A DNA stretch of 64,000 nt from the NCBI RefSeq assembly GCF_014489415.1, contig NZ_CP060822.1:2403501-2467500 (forward strand), in the 5' to 3' direction. Shown here piece after piece: positions 48,590 through 57,286 of this stretch. The notes beneath the pieces were generated by a model that saw only the letters and a list, made by a program, of their open reading frames with translations, ran no database searches and was not told where the DNA came from. Position numbers and translations under genes: made by a program. Position 1 is the stretch's first letter. Every line of letters begins with the position of its first letter. The stretch is from Cylindrospermopsis curvispora GIHE-G1. GTDB taxonomy: Bacteria; Cyanobacteriota; Cyanobacteriia; Cyanobacteriales; Nostocaceae.

Positions 48590-49015
48590 CTATCTACTTG
48601 GCAAAAAACGGATAAACTCTAATGGTAAATTATCCATGTCAGCAATAAAAGTTACTTCTAAAATGCGATCACCTATTTGTTGTTGAGTAGGTTCTAAAAG
48701 AACTTTCAGAGGTGATAGTTCCAAAACCAAAGACATTTTATGTTGCAATTCTAACAACCAAGTAGATAAATCTGACACCTGGGAAGTGAGATCAAAAGAA
48801 AGATGATAATAACCCACATAATTCTCATCTGTAAAAGCATCCGGTGCGGGTTTGGGTTGAGGAATTTGAATCAATTCGATGCGACTGTCTAATCCCTCCA
48901 ACCAACAAGCTAAAGTATAACCTGTCGTGAAGCGAGTGGCAACTGCAAAACCTAGTTCTTGATAAAATGCGATCGCTCGATGAATATTACCCGTTCTAAT
49001 AGAAACATGATGCAT
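48590..49015 (-). CDS. VOC (glyoxalase/dioxygenase fold) family protein
   Basis: A 141-residue protein with the paired beta-alpha-beta-beta-beta units of the vicinal oxygen chelate superfamily: MHHVSIRTGNIHRAIAFYQE, then LEGLDSRIELIQIPQ, GYYHLSFDLTSQVSDLSTWL and EVTFIADMDNLPLEFIRFLP. Metal ligands of glyoxalase I are only partly suggested (His at the start and in YYHLSF, Glu near the end). Substrate unknown. Confidence 0.82.
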   Translation of the reverse strand: MHHVSIRTGNIHRAIAFYQELGFAVATRFTTGYTLACWLEGLDSRIELIQIPQPKPAPDAFTDENYVGYYHLSFDLTSQVSDLSTWLLELQHKMSLVLELSPLKVLLEPTQQQIGDRILEVTFIADMDNLPLEFIRFLPSR

Positions 49016-49104
49016 AGTTTGGCATGGTCTAGGGATTTGGGGACGGAATAATAGCTCAGCTCACCTAATCAGGTTAGGTGAGAGATATTGAGAGCTACAA
49101 CAAG

Positions 49105-49617
49105 CTACTCAAACAGTCGGAAATAGGGGTAACGCACGGGAGCGCCTGGTTCCTTATCCAAATCAAAGTTAATCACATCCCAGCATGGCTCATCAAGCGG
49201 ATCTGGTCCAAACTCCACTGGTAAACCATACAATCGAGCATTACCTGTTTCCGGTTGTTCTGACCGCCAAGAACTACTCCGCTCCAAGTAACCACTCATT
49301 AGCTCTTGATAACGCCGGGCAATAATCACTCTTGTAGCACGATAACCCTGAGTGTAGAGCTTATCTAGTGCTTCATGAATTTCAAAGCGTATGCCATCAG
49401 GATGAGTATGTTGTCTATACCATTCATTACCCCATCTGCGCCAGTGACGACCCGACTGGAGATGTACTAACTCCTCAGTTTTGGGATTAGCTTCAAAAGC
49501 ACCGTGCCGTATGCACAAGTAAGTATCAGTCAAAGTCAGCGCCGGAATGGTCTGGCGACAGTGTGGACACTGTATTTCAGGTCCAAATATTGGGTACTGT
49601 AAGCCTGGATTCATCAT
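49105..49617 (-). CDS. TIGR02652-type conserved cyanobacterial protein
   Basis: A 170-residue soluble protein restricted to cyanobacteria as far as I know. One CxxC is present near residue 17 (EIQCPHCRQTIPAL), with further Cys-His (YLCIRHGAFEANP), so a small zinc-ribbon-like N-terminus is plausible. The rest (SGRHWRRWGNEWYRQHTHPD, GYRATRVIIARRYQELMSGY, PCWDVINFDLDKEPG) is highly conserved in the family. No function is known. Confidence 0.8.
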   Translation of the reverse strand: MMNPGLQYPIFGPEIQCPHCRQTIPALTLTDTYLCIRHGAFEANPKTEELVHLQSGRHWRRWGNEWYRQHTHPDGIRFEIHEALDKLYTQGYRATRVIIARRYQELMSGYLERSSSWRSEQPETGNARLYGLPVEFGPDPLDEPCWDVINFDLDKEPGAPVRYPYFRLFE

Positions 49618-49818
49618 GAAGTGTGTACAAGCATAGTTTTATATTTAGCAGCACCAATAGGTTGGATTTAACACCTTGGGTCAAAAGATAAGGATAAGCA
49701 ATCCCCAGCAGTTATTACTGATTGTACAGGACAAATGACTGTGATATGCTAGTTATGCAACCAATTTCTAAGGTTGAAGTTTTTCCAGTATTCCTGGTTA
49801 CCATATCAAAATTCTATC

Positions 49819-50364
49819 GTGTCTACTGTTTCCTATTGGACATCTCCGGATTTTTCTCAAGCTGCTTTTATAGCCACCAATGCCATTGTGATTGGATCGG
49901 TTAAAATTGCGGCAAGTTCGAGCATTTGGTATAGTGCGGTCGTTAGGGGAGATGTGGAACGGATTGAAATTGGGGAATACACAAACGTACAAGACGGCGC
50001 TATCCTACATGGAGATCCTGGTCTACCCACTATTTTAGAAGACCATGTTACTATAGGGCATCGCGCTGTGATACATTCCGCCCACATTGAACGAGGTAGT
50101 TTAATTGGCATTGGTGCAATAGTTTTAAATGGGGTTCGTATTGGTCATAGTAGCATCCTGGGAGCAGGTGCGGTAGTAACCAAAGACATACCTCCCTATT
50201 CTCTTGTGGTTGGAGTGCCCGGTAAAATAGTCCGTCCAGTAACAGAAACTGAAGCTGCGGAACTTTTTGAACATGCCAAAAAATATCATCAGTTAGCCCT
50301 AGTCCATGCAGGAAAGGGGAAGGACATGGGTTTTATCCCACATTCCGCTCCCTTGGAAAAATGA
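49819..50364 (+). CDS. Gamma-carbonic-anhydrase-like left-handed beta-helix protein
   Basis: A 181-residue hexapeptide-repeat protein of the gamma-CA/YrdA-like family. The repeats run AIVIGSVKIAASSSIWYSAV, VVRGDVERIEIGEYTNVQDG, and HRAVIHSAHIERGSLIGIGA; the metal-binding histidines are in ILHGD, IGHRAVIHSA. It ends with an alpha-helix (EAAELFEHAKKYHQLA). GTG 49819 gives VSTVSYWTSPDF, the usual start; the frame is open to a TTG at 49774. It lacks the RbcS-like repeats of CcmM, so it is a stand-alone protein and activity is uncertain. Confidence 0.87.
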   Translation: MSTVSYWTSPDFSQAAFIATNAIVIGSVKIAASSSIWYSAVVRGDVERIEIGEYTNVQDGAILHGDPGLPTILEDHVTIGHRAVIHSAHIERGSLIGIGAIVLNGVRIGHSSILGAGAVVTKDIPPYSLVVGVPGKIVRPVTETEAAELFEHAKKYHQLALVHAGKGKDMGFIPHSAPLEK

Positions 50365-50506
50365 CCAACTTGAGGTAAAAATTAAGAAGGGCTGGATACT
50401 TTATCCCCTCCCTTCAGGAACATTACTGTTCCGCTGTCACCCCATCCCTTTAGGGCTGGAAAACTTACAAAAACTTTAATTCCCATATAACAGAGGTTTT
50501 CTCGAT

Positions 50507-50632
50507 ATGAACATTGATACCCGCATAGTAATTGTCCTAGCACCCTTAGTTATTGCCGCAAGCTGGGCTGCTTTTAATATAGGTGCTGCAGCTCTCAGAC
50601 AAGTACAAGCCTTTTTAAATAAAGAAGCCTAA
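50507..50632 (+). CDS. psbY: Photosystem II protein Y
   Basis: A 41-residue single-span thylakoid protein. The sequence begins [20 protein letters not shown], continues [17 protein letters not shown] and ends NKEA. The [15 protein letters not shown] stretch is the PsbY hallmark. PsbY is a peripheral small subunit of photosystem II near cytochrome b559. An AGAGG ribosome-binding site precedes the ATG. A strong hairpin follows 14 bases after the stop. Confidence 0.93.
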   Translation: MNIDTRIVIVLAPLVIAASWAAFNIGAAALRQVQAFLNKEA

Positions 50633-50645
50633 GTTATTCAAGCGG

Positions 50646-50686
50646 TTGAACGCACCGCCCATTGATTATAGATGGGGTGCGTTCAA
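50646..50686 (+). terminator. Hairpin after psbY
   Basis: TTGAACGCACC pairs with GGTGCGTTCAA, and the stem extends through CCAT/ATGG with a two-base bulge, leaving a nine-base loop. It is very stable but has no T-run, so it may be an RNA 3'-end stabiliser for psbY or a weak terminator. Its presence argues that folC does not start at the TTG at 50646. Confidence 0.6.
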
Positions 50687-50738
50687 TTACCTAACTGTCA
50701 ACCTGCCATCTACTCCTTACTTAGTTCCCTATTATGCC

Positions 50739-52028
50739 GTGGATTCTTTACTTCAACCTTTCAAGCACTTTGGTGTTAACTTAGGACTTACCCGTATTGT
50801 CAAGTTGCTAGAGACCTTAAATAATCCCCATACACAGGTTCCCATAATTCATGTTGCGGGAACTAATGGTAAAGGTTCAGTTTGCGCCTACCTATCCTCC
50901 ATTTTAACAGAGTCAGGTTATAAAACGGGCAGATATACTTCGCCTCATTTAGTAGACTGGAATGAGCGTATATGTATCAATGAAAAACCCATTGCAAGTG
51001 AAGAACTGACTAAATTAATCGAAAAAGTAAAAGCTGTGATTAATTTAAATGAAGAGCAGCCTACACAATTCGAGATAATTACAGCAGCATCCTGGCTATA
51101 CTTTGCCCAGGAGAAAGTAGATATAGCAGTAGTAGAAGTTGGACTGGGGGGGAGATTAGACGCCACTAATGTTTGTGATAAACCACTAGTAACAGTAATC
51201 ACCTCAATTGGTAGAGATCACTGGCAGCAGCTAGGTTCAAACATCAGTGATATTGCCAGAGAGAAGGCGGGGATCATCAAAGCTGGATGTCCGGTAGTGA
51301 TGGGGAAATTGCCAGAGGATGCCAAGAGAGCAGTGATATGCAGGAGTGTAGAACTAGAAAGTCCAATTGTTGTCGTATCACCTGCAAGAGAAATTAGTCC
51401 TGGATGGGCAGAATATCAAACCGTAGAACCAGGGGGGCATATTAAAGCAATTAAATATCCATTACCATTGAAAGGGCAAATTCAACTCACTAATTCCGCT
51501 CTAGCATTAGCGAGTTTAGGAATGTTGCAAAGACAAGGATGGGAGATTTCCGGTCAAGCCATAATTAGGGGTATGGAGAAGACTAAATGGCCAGGAAGAA
51601 TGCAATGGTTTAATTGGAAAAATCGCCAACTGTTAATTGATGGTGCGCATAATCCAGAATCGGCACAGGTTTTGAGGAATTATGTAGACAGTATAGGAGA
51701 CAAAAACAAAAATATAACTTGGGTAATGGGGATGCTAACTACAAAAGACCATAAGGATATTTTCAGAGAGCTGTTAAAGACAAAAGATAGATTATACCTA
51801 GTACCAGTACCGGGGAGTGATTATGCAAACCTGGATTATTTAAAGGCTCTGGCTTTAGAAACTTGTCCGGACTTAGATTTTTGTGCAATATATGAGGATG
51901 TGTTTTTGGCATTAAATGCTGCCTTTGGCTTTTTAAAAACTAAAGATAATACAAATGGCCCGGTTGTTTTATGTGGTTCTTTGTACTTGATTGGTCACTT
52001 CTTTTCCCAGGTTAATCCTGCAAAATAG
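50739..52028 (+). CDS. folC: Folylpolyglutamate synthase / dihydrofolate synthase
   Basis: Mur-ligase-type ATPase that joins glutamate to dihydropteroate and extends folate tails. The P-loop is IIHVAGTNGKGSVCAYLSSI; SPHLVDWNERICI, VVEVGLGGRLDATNV (metal site), DHWQQLGSNISDIAREKAGI and LLIDGAHNPESAQVL complete the signature. VDSLLQPFKHFGVNLGL, from GTG 50739, is where family members begin, giving 429 residues. The open frame back to 50646 would lie in the psbY hairpin and is not used. Confidence 0.94.
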   Translation: MDSLLQPFKHFGVNLGLTRIVKLLETLNNPHTQVPIIHVAGTNGKGSVCAYLSSILTESGYKTGRYTSPHLVDWNERICINEKPIASEELTKLIEKVKAVINLNEEQPTQFEIITAASWLYFAQEKVDIAVVEVGLGGRLDATNVCDKPLVTVITSIGRDHWQQLGSNISDIAREKAGIIKAGCPVVMGKLPEDAKRAVICRSVELESPIVVVSPAREISPGWAEYQTVEPGGHIKAIKYPLPLKGQIQLTNSALALASLGMLQRQGWEISGQAIIRGMEKTKWPGRMQWFNWKNRQLLIDGAHNPESAQVLRNYVDSIGDKNKNITWVMGMLTTKDHKDIFRELLKTKDRLYLVPVPGSDYANLDYLKALALETCPDLDFCAIYEDVFLALNAAFGFLKTKDNTNGPVVLCGSLYLIGHFFSQVNPAK

Positions 52029-52037
52029 GCAAGAGAT

Positions 52038-52073
52038 GCCAGAACGTCCCCTCAAGGTTTGAGGTAGTCTGGC
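52038..52073. terminator. Bidirectional hairpin between folC and the convergent solute-binding protein gene
   Basis: Nested arms: GCCAGA/TCTGGC outside and CCTCAA/TTGAGG inside. It lies between two convergent genes, ten bases after folC, and probably ends transcription from both sides, although no long T-run is present. Confidence 0.6.
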
Positions 52074-52112
52074 AGTTATGTTTCTTTGGCTTTGGCGAAT
52101 TGTGACTAATCC

Positions 52113-53387
52113 CTACCTACTATCCCATTGTTTAGCAGCATCAGCAACAGCTTTATCTACTGTTTTTTGTCCCAACATTGCTGCTTGAAGATTTTCGTAA
52201 ATTGCCCTTTGGAGCAATTTAAAATCTTTCATTTTAGGAGTTAAAACCTGGGCCTTTTGCATTTCTTGCGCGCTGATAATACGTGCTTTTTCCACAGTAG
52301 AAGCATTAGCAGGAACTTCGCGAAAATAACTGTTAGATAATGCTCGAACAGTTGATGGTAAGACATTGGCTGCTTTTGCAAAAGCTAATTGATTGTCATC
52401 ATTGGTGACAAACAAGGCAAATTTGAGTGCTGCATCCGGATTTTTACTGCTGCGAGGAATAACAACATTCATCACAGCTACATTTTTCTTACCCGTATTA
52501 CCCGTAATTTGGGGAGCTATGGTAGAAGACTTAGCGATTTGTGGAGCATTGTTGGCAATAGTTTTTAAAAACTCAGCCCCCGATGCCAAAAATGCAGTTT
52601 CTCCCGACTGATATAGATCAATAGCATGACGATGACCCTGAGTTAAAGATTCCTTAGGTAATAGTCCCTGCTGATATAGATCAACCCAGTATTGAAAACC
52701 AGCCCTACCCTCGGGTGTATTAAAAGCCGCCCTTTCTTGCTTATCCACTAAATTAACACCCATTTGCACAAGAGATTCTAAAACCTCACCTGAGTCTTGA
52801 GGAACAAACGTGGTGAAAAAGGCATACTTACCCGTTTTATCATGAATTTGTTGTGCTGCTTGAGCTAGTTCCTGATAGGTTGCTGGTGGTTTAGAGATAC
52901 TTGCTTGTTTGAGTAAATCAGTGTTATAAATAGTTATCCGGGTGGTCAAATACCAGGGAATGCCAAAACTCTTACCATTAAGAGTGCTGGCTTGCCATAT
53001 ATTTGGCAAGTAGGATGAACGAACCTCAGCTGATACCTTGGCATCCAAATCTAACCAGGCATTTCGTCCCGCTAATTGGGCAGCAAAATCTGGGTTTAAA
53101 TTAACCACATCTGGTGAGGTTTTTGCGGATACAGCCGTTAAAATCTTACTCTCCATGGCAGCCCAAGGCACATCTACCCATTTAACCTTGATACCAGGGT
53201 TTTGGGATTCAAAGGTGGAAATTAAACCTTGGAAATAACTGGTGAATTCTGGTTGCAGTTGCATAGTCCAAAACTCAATAGTCGTTCCCACATTCCCTGT
53301 GGTGCAACTAACTACCCAGCTGGCTAGTAATCCTACTAGACCTAAAACAGTGAGCCGTGAAAATTTTGATGATCGGATTTTTGGCAT
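52113..53387 (-). CDS. Extracellular solute-binding protein, family 1 (sugar ABC transporter type)
   Basis: A 424-residue lipoprotein. The signal segment LTVLGLVGLLASWVVSC ends in a lipobox Cys near residue 28. The mature part is a maltose-binding-like fold: IEFWTMQLQPEFTSYFQGLI, KVKWVDVPWAAMESKILTAV, PDVVNLNPDFAAQLAGRNAW and FGIPWYLTTRITIYNTDLLK. It should bind a sugar or polyol in the periplasm. No permease or ATPase gene is adjacent, so the other transporter parts must be elsewhere. Confidence 0.9.
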   Translation of the reverse strand: MPKIRSSKFSRLTVLGLVGLLASWVVSCTTGNVGTTIEFWTMQLQPEFTSYFQGLISTFESQNPGIKVKWVDVPWAAMESKILTAVSAKTSPDVVNLNPDFAAQLAGRNAWLDLDAKVSAEVRSSYLPNIWQASTLNGKSFGIPWYLTTRITIYNTDLLKQASISKPPATYQELAQAAQQIHDKTGKYAFFTTFVPQDSGEVLESLVQMGVNLVDKQERAAFNTPEGRAGFQYWVDLYQQGLLPKESLTQGHRHAIDLYQSGETAFLASGAEFLKTIANNAPQIAKSSTIAPQITGNTGKKNVAVMNVVIPRSSKNPDAALKFALFVTNDDNQLAFAKAANVLPSTVRALSNSYFREVPANASTVEKARIISAQEMQKAQVLTPKMKDFKLLQRAIYENLQAAMLGQKTVDKAVADAAKQWDSR

Positions 53388-53424
53388 AAATTTGTTAAAA
53401 TTTCTACAAAAGTAGTGTAGATCA

Positions 53425-54507
53425 ATGGTGAAAGACTTAGGTTTTAGTGACTTGTTTAGTTACTGGGGTAATTTCCTCGGTAAGTCTACTAGGGGTGTGG
53501 GTGTGGAACTGACAGGAGACAGGATAAATATAGCGCAATTGCACAGGGTGCGTCAGGGCTTAAGAATAGAGTCATTGATCACATTTCCGGTTCCAGAAGG
53601 GATAATGGTCAATGGTGAAATTTGTGATTGTCCCAGGATGGGAGAAATTATCTCACAAGCAATAGTAGAAAGTAAAATCAAAACCACTCAGATTAGAACT
53701 TGTATACCTGAAAAACATGCTATTGTGCGTATAATTCCTGCACCATTAGAGTTGGAAGGACAAGAGTTATATGATTCATTTATCAACCAGGAAGCTGCAT
53801 TATATTTACCCTATCCACGAGATGAAGCGGATATAGACTGTCAAAAATTGGGTTATTTCATAGATCAAGATGGAATAGAAAAAGCACGGGTTCTCCTAGT
53901 TGCTACCCGTAGGGAAATTACAGACAGTTATATTCATACTTTTGCTCTAGCTGGACTGAAAATAAAGGTTTTAGAGATTAAAAGTTTTGCCATTATTAGA
54001 ACTATCCAAAAGCAGTTATTAATATTGAGACCTGAAGAAGCGGTAGTGTTAGTCAACATTGAATTTGACCATACAGAAGTTGCCATGATTATCAATGGTG
54101 TGCCACAATTTTCCCGTACTATTGCCATTGGTAAGTTTCAGCTAGAAACTGCTATATTTAGTCCTATATCTAGGGAGATAAGTTTACCTGCACGGGAGGT
54201 GATGTTAATAACTACTCCTTATAGAGCAGAACCAGAATTAGACATGCTAGAGCAATTCGCTGCTGAGATAGGTCGTACTATTGATTTTTATATTAATCAA
54301 ATTGAGTCTATGGAGGTATCCCAAATTTTTCTAACTGGTGCTGGAGGAGGGATGGAACAGCTAGATGAGTTTTTGACTCATAGATTGGGTTTTACAACCA
54401 ATAGAATTAATCCTTGTCAAGGACTATTATTAGATATGGATAAATTCCCCTCATCACAGGATCCTAGTTTAGCAGCAGTTTTAGGTTTAGGGATGCGTCA
54501 AATATAG
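53425..54507 (+). CDS. pilM: Type IV pilus assembly protein PilM
   Basis: A cytoplasmic actin-like ATPase fold protein of 360 residues that links the pilus platform to the inner membrane. RGVGVELTGDRINIAQLHRV is the phosphate-1 region, EAVVLVNIEFDHTEVAMIIN the phosphate-2 region, and IFLTGAGGGMEQLDEFLTHR the adenosine motif. First of pilMNO; pilN begins 18 bases later. Needed for phototactic motility and DNA uptake in cyanobacteria that keep full pili. Confidence 0.93.
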   Translation: MVKDLGFSDLFSYWGNFLGKSTRGVGVELTGDRINIAQLHRVRQGLRIESLITFPVPEGIMVNGEICDCPRMGEIISQAIVESKIKTTQIRTCIPEKHAIVRIIPAPLELEGQELYDSFINQEAALYLPYPRDEADIDCQKLGYFIDQDGIEKARVLLVATRREITDSYIHTFALAGLKIKVLEIKSFAIIRTIQKQLLILRPEEAVVLVNIEFDHTEVAMIINGVPQFSRTIAIGKFQLETAIFSPISREISLPAREVMLITTPYRAEPELDMLEQFAAEIGRTIDFYINQIESMEVSQIFLTGAGGGMEQLDEFLTHRLGFTTNRINPCQGLLLDMDKFPSSQDPSLAAVLGLGMRQI

Positions 54508-54525
54508 AATATATACTATTTTCCT

Positions 54526-55296
54526 ATGTACAATTTAGAAATTAATTTTCTCCAGCATCGCTCAAGTAGCAAATTAAAGGTAGAGTATGGGAGTGAGATC
54601 AACTCAATAAATCACCCAATCAATCGGACGAATTTTACCCCGATATTTGTGGGATTGGGATTGGGTTTATGTTTTCCAGCTTTAGCATGGAGTAGTTTGT
54701 GGTGGTTACAAGACCAAAATAGGAGTTTAGAAGTGGAAATTGCCCAACTAAACAACCACAGTCAAAATCTGGATCAGCAATTAAATCAGATGCAAAAAAT
54801 CCGGGAACAAACCACTACAATTGAACAACAAACTGAGAACTTAGTGACAGTATTCGAGCAAATGAGATCCTGGTCAGCTATTTTACAGGAACTGGGCAAT
54901 AGGATTCCTGACAAAGTTCAAATTGAAAGTCTTGAGCATAAACAAATTACTACCCTATCTACCAAAACAGAGCAATTAGAAATTACGGGTTATGCTCTAA
55001 ATTTTAGAGCTGTAAACCAATTCCTCTTAAATATAGGAAAATCTAAACTATTTAATGCCAAAAATAGTCGAATCACTATGGCAGAATTAGTTGATGCACC
55101 TCCGGTAACTGGTGCTATAGTAATCCAACAGTCACCCATGGAATTTAAACCACCCCAAGTTGTTAAATATAATATGACAATTAGTTTAAGTGATGTGCCA
55201 GTATCCAATCTAGTTAGGGAATTAGAAAAAAAAGGTGCCATGGGATTAGTGGAAAAAATTCGCCATTTAGAAAAAATAGGAGCTATTAGTAAATGA
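54526..55296 (+). CDS. pilN: Type IV pilus assembly protein PilN
   Basis: A bitopic inner-membrane protein of 256 residues. The N-terminal cytoplasmic segment starts MYNLEINFLQHRS, resembling the short NLLPWR-like region that PilM binds. One membrane helix is at about 38-58 (FTPIFVGLGLGLCFPALAWS), followed by a coiled coil (LEVEIAQLNNHSQNLDQQLN) and a ferredoxin-like periplasmic domain (IPDKVQIESLEHKQITTLST). Its stop overlaps the pilO start (ATGA). Confidence 0.9.
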   Translation: MYNLEINFLQHRSSSKLKVEYGSEINSINHPINRTNFTPIFVGLGLGLCFPALAWSSLWWLQDQNRSLEVEIAQLNNHSQNLDQQLNQMQKIREQTTTIEQQTENLVTVFEQMRSWSAILQELGNRIPDKVQIESLEHKQITTLSTKTEQLEITGYALNFRAVNQFLLNIGKSKLFNAKNSRITMAELVDAPPVTGAIVIQQSPMEFKPPQVVKYNMTISLSDVPVSNLVRELEKKGAMGLVEKIRHLEKIGAISK

Positions 55297-56042
55297 TATT
55301 CAATGAGGATTTAAATTTTGCTGAAAAAACCAATTCTAATAATTCTTTATCTTCCTACCCAGTCGCATTTGGTATTACCTTCACACCTATGTTAACTGGG
55401 ATAATAATTGGTATCTTAGGATTACTGGGGTTTGGTTATATCATACTGAATATGCTCATACCAGAGTTTGAAAAATATAATCAACTGAAAACAAAAATTA
55501 TCCAAATCGAACAAGAGCATGATCAAAAAAATCAGCAAGCTCAACGAATTAATCTAACTCGGAAACGATTGGCCCTATCTCAGCAGCAAAAAAGTCAAGT
55601 CCTATCCTTAATGGGGGATGAGAAAAACCTCAATAATCTACTTCTTAGTATCAACCAAATTATAGAATTTACTAATAGTCATTCCTTGGGTAATCCATAT
55701 ATAAAAGCCAAATTGAAAAAATTTACTCCCCTGGGTGAGAAACCACAACTTGTTACTGATAACAGTCTGGGAGAATCACTAAAAAACCAACTAAAACGAC
55801 AGATTATCCATGTAGAAATCGAAGGCAATTTCTACCAAATTCAAACCATTATGGCAAGTCTAGAAAAATTGCCACTTCTTTTATTAATTGACAAATATAA
55901 ATGTCAACTCCTAGCTCCCACCATAGATCCTAAACGAATAGTCAGCACGGGTAAAATATTAACCTCCTTTGAATTAGTCATACCCATTTCCCTCACAGAT
56001 AAAGAAGCATCAGAAATAGCTGCTAAAACTCCCCTGCAATAA
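55293..56042 (+). CDS. pilO: Type IV pilus assembly protein PilO
   Basis: A bitopic partner of PilN, 249 residues: one membrane helix near residues 30-52 (TPMLTGIIIGILGLLGFGYI), a coiled coil (YNQLKTKIIQIEQEHDQKNQ) and a periplasmic ferredoxin-like domain. The four-base overlap with pilN indicates translational coupling. A pilQ secretin gene usually follows in pilMNOQ clusters, but here the next gene is a convergent rubrerythrin. Confidence 0.88.
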   Translation: MIFNEDLNFAEKTNSNNSLSSYPVAFGITFTPMLTGIIIGILGLLGFGYIILNMLIPEFEKYNQLKTKIIQIEQEHDQKNQQAQRINLTRKRLALSQQQKSQVLSLMGDEKNLNNLLLSINQIIEFTNSHSLGNPYIKAKLKKFTPLGEKPQLVTDNSLGESLKNQLKRQIIHVEIEGNFYQIQTIMASLEKLPLLLLIDKYKCQLLAPTIDPKRIVSTGKILTSFELVIPISLTDKEASEIAAKTPLQ

Positions 56043-56072
56043 CAATTTTAGGTTATTGATCAAGTTTTAGGT

Positions 56073-56786
56073 TCAAGCACCAACTTTTTCTTCCAGGATC
56101 TTAAAACTCTTTTTCGTAGCACCGCAAATGGGACAAGTCCAATCATCGGGAATTTCCGCAAAAGGAGTGCCAGGTGCAATCCCCGAATCAGGATCACCAC
56201 TAACTGGATCGTAAATCATACTGCATTGTCTACAAATCCATTTTTGAGTTTGGGGATCGGGTTTAGCAATTCTAGTTATAGGTTCTCCTCCATTTAATAC
56301 TTCTAAAGCTTCTGAATAGCGATCTGCATGATAATTTTCAATGAACTTTAGCAACCCAAAACGGTGACCAGCATCGCGAAAGATTTTGGCGTGTTCACTG
56401 GAATCCTCTGCTTGTTTTGTAAATTCTTGTACTGCTAAATTGTCTCTATCTCTCACAGCATCAGCAGCAAAATTGGGATACATAGTGGTATATTCGTATG
56501 TCTCTCCTTCAATTGCTAAGGATAAACAATTAGACATAATAGCTCTTTTTTGGTCATCTGTTAAACTAGCTGGATCTTTTACGACTAGCTCTGGATGTAA
56601 TAACTCAAAATGGGCGAAAGCATGTTCGGTTTCTTGCTCTGCTGTTTCTTTAAATAGTTTCGCCAAGTCATTAAAACCTAATTGACGTGCTACTTTAGCA
56701 AAAAATAGATATTTACGATTTGCCATGGATTCACCGCTGAAAGCAGTTTCCAGATTTTGCAGAGTTGTGAAATTTGACAAGTTCAT
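56073..56786 (-). CDS. Rubrerythrin with C-terminal rubredoxin domain
   Basis: A peroxide-scavenging non-heme iron protein of 237 residues from ATG 56786 (MNLSNFTTLQNLETAFSGES). The N-terminal ferritin-like four-helix domain carries diiron ligands (ANRKYLFFAKVAR, FKETAEQETEHAFAHFELL, AIEGETYEYTTMYPNFA, EQ...EHAKIF). The C-terminal rubredoxin has two CxxC-type pairs (WICRQCSMIYDP; DWTCPICGATKKSF). It reduces H2O2 and, in Anabaena, a rubrerythrin protects heterocyst nitrogenase. The frame is open 26 codons upstream. A structured region with a minus-strand terminator lies about 130 bases before the start. Confidence 0.94.
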   Translation of the reverse strand: MNLSNFTTLQNLETAFSGESMANRKYLFFAKVARQLGFNDLAKLFKETAEQETEHAFAHFELLHPELVVKDPASLTDDQKRAIMSNCLSLAIEGETYEYTTMYPNFAADAVRDRDNLAVQEFTKQAEDSSEHAKIFRDAGHRFGLLKFIENYHADRYSEALEVLNGGEPITRIAKPDPQTQKWICRQCSMIYDPVSGDPDSGIAPGTPFAEIPDDWTCPICGATKKSFKILEEKVGA

Positions 56787-56910
56787 AATTTTTGGACCTG
56801 AAGGTGGTTGATTGAATGATTTTATAAGGTCTATTATGGTTACATCATACATCTTTTTCGTCAAAAAAACAGATTTTTTTTTAAACAGTTCTCTTTATTT
56901 AAACAAACAT

Positions 56911-56964
56911 AAAAAATAGAGTGGGAGGAGACATTACCAAGCGTCATTCACTCCCACTCTATTT
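56911..56964 (-). terminator. Intrinsic terminator on the minus strand upstream of rubrerythrin
   Basis: Perfect 14-base arms (AAATAGAGTGGGAG at 56914-56927 and its complement at 56951-56964) enclose a 23-base loop. Read on the minus strand the second arm ends in six T. On the plus strand no T-run follows. There is no protein gene upstream on the minus strand within 740 bases, so the terminator must end a leader RNA of rubrerythrin or an independent small RNA. Confidence 0.75.
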
Positions 56965-57256
56965 AGTGCTGCTGTAGCGATTCGGGAATAGACTCATGAC
57001 CCTGGTCGTTAATTAGGGGGGTAATAAAATTAAACGACTAGGGTATGGAATGAGCATTCCTATTGCAGCAATCGGTTATTTTCTTTTGTTGTGAGACAAA
57101 CCCAGCAGAGTAGCTTTTGTTTCTCTAATTTAATTTAACTTGCTTCTGAATTGTCGGGTTGCCAAGTTGGCATTTTCTAGAACTCTTTTTTAGGAGCGAA
57201 TTACCTGAAAATCTTTTCTGTCTTGATAATGCGCCAAAAAATATGCCATAACAGAA
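56965..57256 (-). ncRNA. Candidate structured small RNA or rubrerythrin leader
   Basis: Between the rubrerythrin start and the GNAT gene there is about 500 bases without a convincing ORF, but with strong pairing. CCCTGGTCGTTAATT (57000-57014) pairs with AATTAAACGACTAGGG (57028-57043), one wobble and one bulge, leaving a G-rich loop (C-rich on the minus strand). GGAATG/CATTCC pair at 57047-57060, and TGCCAA/TTGGCA lies near 57161-57173. With the minus-strand terminator at 56911-56964 this suggests a minus-strand RNA. No clear promoter was found. The limits are guesses. Confidence 0.4.
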
Positions 57257-57286
57257 ATGACAATACTAGCAAGTGGGTGTCTATAC

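Noticed and set aside
50646-50738. folC N-terminal extension from TTG 50646
   Set aside because: The segment is mostly the psbY hairpin and lacks family similarity; GTG 50739 fits the family start.
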